Positions 21,737-26,025 of a stretch of DNA of 26,025 nucleotides are shown piece by piece. Position 1 is the stretch's first letter. Every line of letters begins with the position of its first letter. The notes beneath the pieces were generated by a model. That model searched no databases. It saw only the letters and a list, made by a program, of their open reading frames with translations, and was not told the origin of the DNA. The position numbers were made by a program, and so were the translations under genes. The stretch covers positions 1 through 26,025 of the forward strand of contig CAZMRY010000012.1 of assembly GCA_964568815.1 (NCBI GenBank). The letters run 5' to 3'. This stretch comes from RGIG8700 sp964568815 (lineage in GTDB: Bacteria > Bacillota > Clostridia > RGIG6154).

Positions 21737-23081
21737 GGGTTTTTCGTTTTTTCCACTTTCCTGCAAGGAAATATATCATACTTGGAATTGCATAGCCATA
21801 GGGTGCAAGTGCATAGCCAAGCACAAAACCGTAAAAGCCCAGATTTAAAGCTACACCAAACAGCCAGCTTAAGCCTATTCTTAAAACAACACCGTCAAGA
21901 AGTGCTAAAACCATTGCAAGCTTTGCATTACCTATTCCCTGAACAAAAGCACCGCTTCCTCTCATTACTGCAAAAGCAGGAAACATCCAGAGTATTGCAC
22001 TTATAAACACCTTTGACATTTCGTGAACCTGAACATCATCAGAGAAAATCATAAAGAGCTGTTTTCCGAAGGCTATGTATAATGTCATGAAAAATACTGT
22101 CATTATTCCTGAATAGAGCCAAGCATAATATACAATCTTCTTTGCCCTGTCCATATTTTTTGCTCCTACATTCTGACTTATCATAGGCATTGCAGCATAT
22201 TGAATTCCGTGACATATTTTATTTACTATATCATCAATTCTTCCTCCTACACCAAAGGTTGCCGATGCAACAACACCAACATTGTTAATCATCGAGTTAA
22301 CATAAAGCATAGAAAGGTTTATAAATCCTGACTGAACTGCCATTGGAGTGCCAAGACTTATAATCATTTTTGCGTAGCTTTTATCTATTTTAAAAGTATC
22401 TTCTTTGAATTCAAAGCCAAATTCTTTCCTGTGCTTATAAATATAATAAAAAGAGAAGATAAGTGACACTGCCTGTCCGATAATAGTTGCCCATGCGGCG
22501 CCTGCCACACCCCAACCCCATATACCTGTAAACAGTATATCAAGTACAAGGTTTACAACTGATGCAATTACTATAAACAGAAGCGGCCTTTTTGAATCTC
22601 CCATGCCTCTTAAAACTGCAGAAACCATATTATAGCCTGCAGTAAACACAAGACCTGCACTGCAGATTACAAGATAGTCAATTGCCATTGCAAAAGACTC
22701 TTTCGGTACATTCATAAGAGTCAGTATTCCCTTTTGAAAACCAATTATAACCGCTGAAAAGATAATTGCAAGAATAACAAGCATACTAAACAAAGTTCCT
22801 GTAATCTTGCTCATTCTGTCTTTTTTGCCTGAGCCTAATGCCTGAGCCACAAGTACCTGACCTGCGTTAGACACTCCAAGACAAACCATAGTTGCAAAAT
22901 TCACAATCTGACTGCTCTGTGCAACTGCAGAAAGACCTGCAGTTCCAACGAATTTGCCTACAATCATCATATCAATTGTACTGTAAAGCACCTGAAGTGC
23001 ATTTGATGCCATAAAAGGCAATGTAAACAGTAAAAGCTGTTTTGGTATGTTTCCTTTTGTAAAATCTCTTGAAATGCTCAT
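21720..23081 (-). CDS. MATE family multidrug/toxin exporter
   Basis: A 12-helix, 453-residue cation-coupled exporter of the MATE family (DinF/NorM-like clostridial group). N-terminal features: FTKGNIPKQLLLFTLPFMAS, LYSTIDMMIVGKFVG and GVSNAGQVLVAQALGSGK; the pseudo-repeat in the second half has AMPMISQNVGAKNMDRAKK. Helix 5 carries NMVSAVLRGMGDSKRPL, a MATE hallmark. The substrate is not predictable. GAGG lies before the ATG at 23081. It is 15 bases after the Dabb gene and 38 before glnA, so the three may be cotranscribed. Confidence 0.93.
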   Translation of the reverse strand: MSISRDFTKGNIPKQLLLFTLPFMASNALQVLYSTIDMMIVGKFVGTAGLSAVAQSSQIVNFATMVCLGVSNAGQVLVAQALGSGKKDRMSKITGTLFSMLVILAIIFSAVIIGFQKGILTLMNVPKESFAMAIDYLVICSAGLVFTAGYNMVSAVLRGMGDSKRPLLFIVIASVVNLVLDILFTGIWGWGVAGAAWATIIGQAVSLIFSFYYIYKHRKEFGFEFKEDTFKIDKSYAKMIISLGTPMAVQSGFINLSMLYVNSMINNVGVVASATFGVGGRIDDIVNKICHGIQYAAMPMISQNVGAKNMDRAKKIVYYAWLYSGIMTVFFMTLYIAFGKQLFMIFSDDVQVHEMSKVFISAILWMFPAFAVMRGSGAFVQGIGNAKLAMVLALLDGVVLRIGLSWLFGVALNLGFYGFVLGYALAPYGYAIPSMIYFLAGKWKKRKTLADEM

Positions 23082-23096
23082 TTTGTCCTCTTTCGT

Positions 23097-23393
23097 TTAG
23101 TTATATTCAAAATCAATGCATGATCTTGTCTGTGTATATGGTCTTACTTTTGTGTCCGCAACTTCAACATGTGCAGGATGTACTGCATATCCTTTTAATG
23201 CCTTTTCATCTTCAAACACAGAATAAAGCATAACATCCACATTGGATGTCTCTAAAGTTTCTGTCTGCACCTTAATTTCCACAAGTCCGTCAATTATGCC
23301 TAAAAGCCCTTCAAGACCTTCTTTTATTCCTTTTTTCACTTCATCATTATTAAACTCTTCTTTAAGTTTCCAAAGTATAATATGTTTTACCAT
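23097..23393 (-). CDS. Stress-responsive alpha/beta-barrel (Dabb) domain protein
   Basis: A 98-residue single-domain Dabb protein of the ferredoxin-like dimeric barrel fold. It begins with the typical MVKHIILWKLKEE and ends with the strand and loop YAVHPAHVEVADTKVRPY. These proteins form dimers; their role in most bacteria is unknown. GGAGGAG lies nine bases before the ATG at 23393. It is the first gene of a possible Dabb-MATE-glnA unit. Confidence 0.87.
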   Translation of the reverse strand: MVKHIILWKLKEEFNNDEVKKGIKEGLEGLLGIIDGLVEIKVQTETLETSNVDVMLYSVFEDEKALKGYAVHPAHVEVADTKVRPYTQTRSCIDFEYN

Positions 23394-23417
23394 TTCAATC
23401 TCCTCCTTTTAATTTTT

Positions 23418-23446
23418 ATAGTATATGTAAATATTAAAATCGGCAA
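23418..23446 (-). promoter_or_regulatory. Weak candidate promoter of the Dabb gene
   Basis: On the minus strand, TTGCCG (23446-23441), 17 bases and TACTAT (23423-23418); TATACT two bases earlier would give a 15-base spacer. The inverted repeat ACACAAG (23474-23480) / CTTGTGT (23504-23510) just upstream has no T-run and could be a weak terminator of the surface-protein gene. Confidence 0.3.
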
Positions 23447-23512
23447 ACTAATCTTTTAAATTGTATGGACTTGACACAAGTAAAAGCACAGTAGAATGGG
23501 CACCTTGTGTTC

Positions 23513-25816
23513 TTATTTTACTATTTCAAAATCACACACAGGTTTTAAACTTGTAAGACTATCCCAAACCATAATCTTTGCATTTGTATACATTTTTGTT
23601 GTTGTGAACAGAATTTCTTCCCCCTTATGAGTGGCAACCTGCATTTCAACAAATGTGGTTCCGTCATAAAGTGCAATGATAATGGTTTTTCCTGTTTTGA
23701 TATTGATAGGCACAACTTGTAATTTTTTACCATCTGCGGAAACTTCTGTTTTTGTGAGTTCAATGTAATGTATCGTTGCATTTACGAGCGGCTCATTGGA
23801 TGAGTCAATAGAAACTTTTTCCCATTGTTGTTTTGTTCCTTTATAATATACATCTGTTAAATCCGTGCATTCATAAAATACCCCAAACCTAATTCTATCC
23901 ACACTGCCTGCCATATATAATTTTGTAAGGTCGCTACAACTACTAAACGCATACGTACCAATATTTGTTACACTGTCACCGATAGTTATACTTGCTAAAC
24001 GTGTGCAACTCTTAAAGGCTTCACTACCAACACTTGTTACACTGTCAGGAATGGTTATATTGGTTAGACCGCTGCAGTATTCAAATGCACAATCGCCAAT
24101 ATTCATTATACCATCACCCATAATTACATTTGTTAGACCGCTACAATAATAAAATGCGTAATCGCCAATATTAGTTACGCTGTTAGGAATGGTTACACTC
24201 GTTAAACTTTTGCAATAATAAAATGCATAATCACAAATGTTTGTTACACTATCAGGTATAACCAAATTTGTTATAAGCTCACCATTCAGATAAAGCTTAC
24301 GCGCACAACCCAAGGGATTTGCGTTGTACTTACCAAATTTTATATTACACCACGCTTCAATATCTGTTATATTTACTTTTGCAAGACTTGTACAATAGTC
24401 AAATGCATAATCACCTATAACCATTACACTATCAGGGATGGTTACATCTGTTAAACTGTTGCAACCCCGAAACGCATAATTACCAATACTTGTCACCTTG
24501 TTTCCGATGCTTACATTTGTTAGACTAGTACAATCGTAAAACGCAGAAGCATCAATGCTTACTACACTGTCCGGGATGGTTACACTCGTTAGACTACTGC
24601 AATTTCTAAACGCAGAATCGCCTATGCTCACCACATTGTTCCCAATAGTTATATCAGTTAAGCGTTTACAATCGTTGAACGCAGACCCACCAACGCTCAT
24701 TACACCATCGCCTATCGTTACATTTGTTAAATAGGTGCAGCTAGCAAATGCTCCACCATCTATACTCACTACACTATCAGGAATAGTTATGCCGCTTAAT
24801 CTTGTACAGCCACTAAATGCTCCATTTCCAATACTCGTTACGTTGTTACCTATCGTTACATCTGTTAAATAGGCGCAGCTAGCAAATGCTCCACTACCTA
24901 TACTCACTACACTATCAGATATAATAATACTCTTTAGGCTGCTGCAATCTTGAAATGCCGACACACCAAGACTCGTGACTCCATCGCCCATTGCTATATC
25001 TGTCAGTCCGCTGCAATAAGAAAAAGTATAATCGCCAATGGTTGTCACGTTATCAGGTATGGTCACACTTGTAAGACTTCTACAATACCCAAATGCATAA
25101 TTGCCAATACTTGTTACTCCGTCCGGTATAACAAGATTTATTATAAGCTCATCATTTAAATAAAGTTTATTTGAATAACTTAGAGGATTTGCAAGAATAT
25201 CCTCAAATTCAATATTACACCATGCTTCAATATCCGATATATTTACTTTACTTAGACGAGTACAGCCACTAAATGCTCCACTTCCAATTCCTATTATATT
25301 ATTTGGAATATTTATACTATCAAGTCCACAGGTTTCAAATGCACCATCACCAATGTGCATTAAACTCTCAGGAATGGTTACACCCCTCAGACTGCCACAA
25401 TAAGAAAATGCATAATCACCAATGCTCTTTACACCATTAGAGATGGTCACACTTCTTAGACCTCTGCAATAATAAAAAGCATAGTTCCCAACACTTGTAA
25501 CACTCTCGCCTATATTTACCTCTATTAGATTTGTACAATCCGAAAACGCATAATTACCAACATTTAATACATTGTCACCAATGATTACTTTTTTAATATC
25601 TAAGCGATACGCAGACCACGGCACATCATTATTATTAAAATTATCCATAATTCCGTTGCCACTAATCGTGAGTGTCCCCTCTGAATCCAATATCCAGATT
25701 AAATTTGTTCCGCATTTTCCTTCTGATATGAGCTCAGACGCTGATACATTCAATGCACCAATAGCAATAATGGTTAATAAAATTAAAAAAACTGCTGATA
25801 AAATTTTCTTTTTCAT
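23513..25816 (-). CDS. Secreted BspA-type leucine-rich-repeat protein
   Basis: A 767-residue exported protein. The signal peptide (MKKKILSAVFLILLTII) probably ends after Ala26. A short N-terminal domain (about 27-70, with GTLTISGNGIMD) is followed by about 22 leucine-rich (LRR_5, BspA-like) units of mostly 23 residues, each ending AF-x-x-C. Two longer units (with DIEAWCNI and LYLN.EL) interrupt the row, a feature I have seen in other clostridial BspA proteins. The row ends in VYYKGTKQQWEKVSI and a C-terminal beta domain (about 685-767, with KIMVWDSL). No LPXTG, SLH or lipobox is visible, so the anchoring is unknown. Such proteins are linked to adhesion. GGAAAGG lies before the ATG. Its promoter sits directly after the rRNA terminator. 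Confidence 0.9.
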   Translation of the reverse strand: MKKKILSAVFLILLTIIAIGALNVSASELISEGKCGTNLIWILDSEGTLTISGNGIMDNFNNNDVPWSAYRLDIKKVIIGDNVLNVGNYAFSDCTNLIEVNIGESVTSVGNYAFYYCRGLRSVTISNGVKSIGDYAFSYCGSLRGVTIPESLMHIGDGAFETCGLDSINIPNNIIGIGSGAFSGCTRLSKVNISDIEAWCNIEFEDILANPLSYSNKLYLNDELIINLVIPDGVTSIGNYAFGYCRSLTSVTIPDNVTTIGDYTFSYCSGLTDIAMGDGVTSLGVSAFQDCSSLKSIIISDSVVSIGSGAFASCAYLTDVTIGNNVTSIGNGAFSGCTRLSGITIPDSVVSIDGGAFASCTYLTNVTIGDGVMSVGGSAFNDCKRLTDITIGNNVVSIGDSAFRNCSSLTSVTIPDSVVSIDASAFYDCTSLTNVSIGNKVTSIGNYAFRGCNSLTDVTIPDSVMVIGDYAFDYCTSLAKVNITDIEAWCNIKFGKYNANPLGCARKLYLNGELITNLVIPDSVTNICDYAFYYCKSLTSVTIPNSVTNIGDYAFYYCSGLTNVIMGDGIMNIGDCAFEYCSGLTNITIPDSVTSVGSEAFKSCTRLASITIGDSVTNIGTYAFSSCSDLTKLYMAGSVDRIRFGVFYECTDLTDVYYKGTKQQWEKVSIDSSNEPLVNATIHYIELTKTEVSADGKKLQVVPINIKTGKTIIIALYDGTTFVEMQVATHKGEEILFTTTKMYTNAKIMVWDSLTSLKPVCDFEIVK
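23867..25603 (-). repeat. Tandem 69-base LRR-coding repeats
   Basis: About 22 units of mostly 69 bases encode the BspA-type repeats. A higher-order 138-base period is visible: the stretch from 24726 and the one from 24864 are nearly identical over more than 50 bases, which points to a recent two-unit duplication. Elsewhere units have diverged. Confidence 0.85.
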
Positions 25817-25909
25817 CTTTTAGTATACCTTTCCTTTGTTTTTGCAGCATTCTACACAATTCGACTATTGTCAAATCAGGGCTAAAAATTATATTATCTC
25901 ATTTATGTT

Positions 25910-25938
25910 AGTATATCATTAAATATGTATTTTGGCAA
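25910..25938 (-). promoter_or_regulatory. Promoter of the BspA-type gene
   Basis: On the minus strand, TTGCCA (25938-25933), 17 bases and TATACT (25915-25910), each 5/6. The leader is about 90 bases. A second -35-like TTGACA near 25876 lacks a well-spaced -10. Confidence 0.6.
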
Positions 25939-25967
25939 ATAAAAAAGAGCAATCATTTGATTGCTCT
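25939..25967 (-). terminator. rRNA operon terminator
   Basis: On the minus strand, AGAGCAATCA (25967-25958), a two-base loop, TGATTGCTCT (25955-25946) and a T-run from 25945. It lies just past the 5S rRNA 3' end. Confidence 0.92.
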
Positions 25968-25969
25968 AA

Positions 25970-26025
25970 GGTATCGGCGGCGACCTGCTTTCCCGGGCCG
26001 TTGCCAGCCAAGTATCCTGGGCGCT
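25970..26025 (-). rRNA. rrf: 5S ribosomal RNA, 3' part (cut by the window edge)
   Basis: The minus strand reads into the conserved 3' half of 5S rRNA: GGATACTTGGCTGGCAAC, then CCGGGAAAGCAGGTCGCCGCC near the 3' end, which closes helix I. The region is GC-rich in an otherwise AT-rich window. The 5' half and any 23S and 16S genes lie beyond 26025. The exact 3' end is uncertain by a few bases. Confidence 0.92.

Noticed and set aside
23474..23510. Intrinsic terminator of the BspA-type gene
   Set aside because: The inverted repeat ACACAAG/CTTGTGT has a 23-base loop and no T-run, so it is too weak to call.

Overview
The window looks like chromosomal DNA of a low-GC, endospore-forming Firmicute of the class Clostridia. 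The evidence is spoIIID, a spoVAC-spoVAD-spoVAE operon, strong purine-rich ribosome binding sites, frequent TTG and GTG starts, and a BspA-type leucine-rich-repeat surface protein. I cannot name the genus. About 25 protein genes are supported, plus the edge of an rRNA operon (3' part of a 5S rRNA, minus strand, at the right end).

Left edge (1-774): an intergenic region rich in repeats. It holds a palindromic element with nested hairpins (about 9-133) and an array of small hairpins separated by a 7-base spacer that occurs four times in one orientation and then four times in the other (394-567). A good sigma-A-type promoter (590-618, minus) would transcribe this array as the leader of a 64-codon ORF (186-380). 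Next come spoIIID (+), a Sfp-type phosphopantetheinyl transferase (-) whose 3' end overlaps spoIIID, and a DUF2953 membrane protein (+) whose end overlaps thiD.

Thiamine salvage (2193-6264, minus): consensus promoter, TPP riboswitch with terminator, cytX (predicted HMP uptake), thiW (predicted thiazole uptake), thiM, thiE, thiD. CytX and ThiD handle the pyrimidine half, ThiW and ThiM the thiazole half, and ThiE joins them. No de novo gene (thiC, thiG) is in the window. The 155-base cytX-thiW gap has mutually exclusive helices, one of which covers the thiW Shine-Dalgarno sequence. This looks like a second, uncharacterised RNA switch.

Middle (6290-16325): pepV-type dipeptidase (+); murI (-) with its own promoter; spoVAC-AD-AE (-), which act in dipicolinic acid movement in spores; then a plus-strand operon of a ROK-family repressor, a ClpE-like unfoldase, a short ComEC without the metallo-hydrolase domain, and holA. 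It ends at a 35-base palindrome shared with the convergent polysaccharide deacetylase-like gene.

Right (16319-26025, minus): membrane-anchored deacetylase-like protein; nagA followed by an unusual long ROK-type kinase (amino-sugar catabolism); a Dabb protein, a MATE exporter and a type I glutamine synthetase; the BspA-like surface protein; and the 5S rRNA with its terminator. Genes within operons often overlap by ATGA or GTGA junctions, and several terminators are built over the stop codons.
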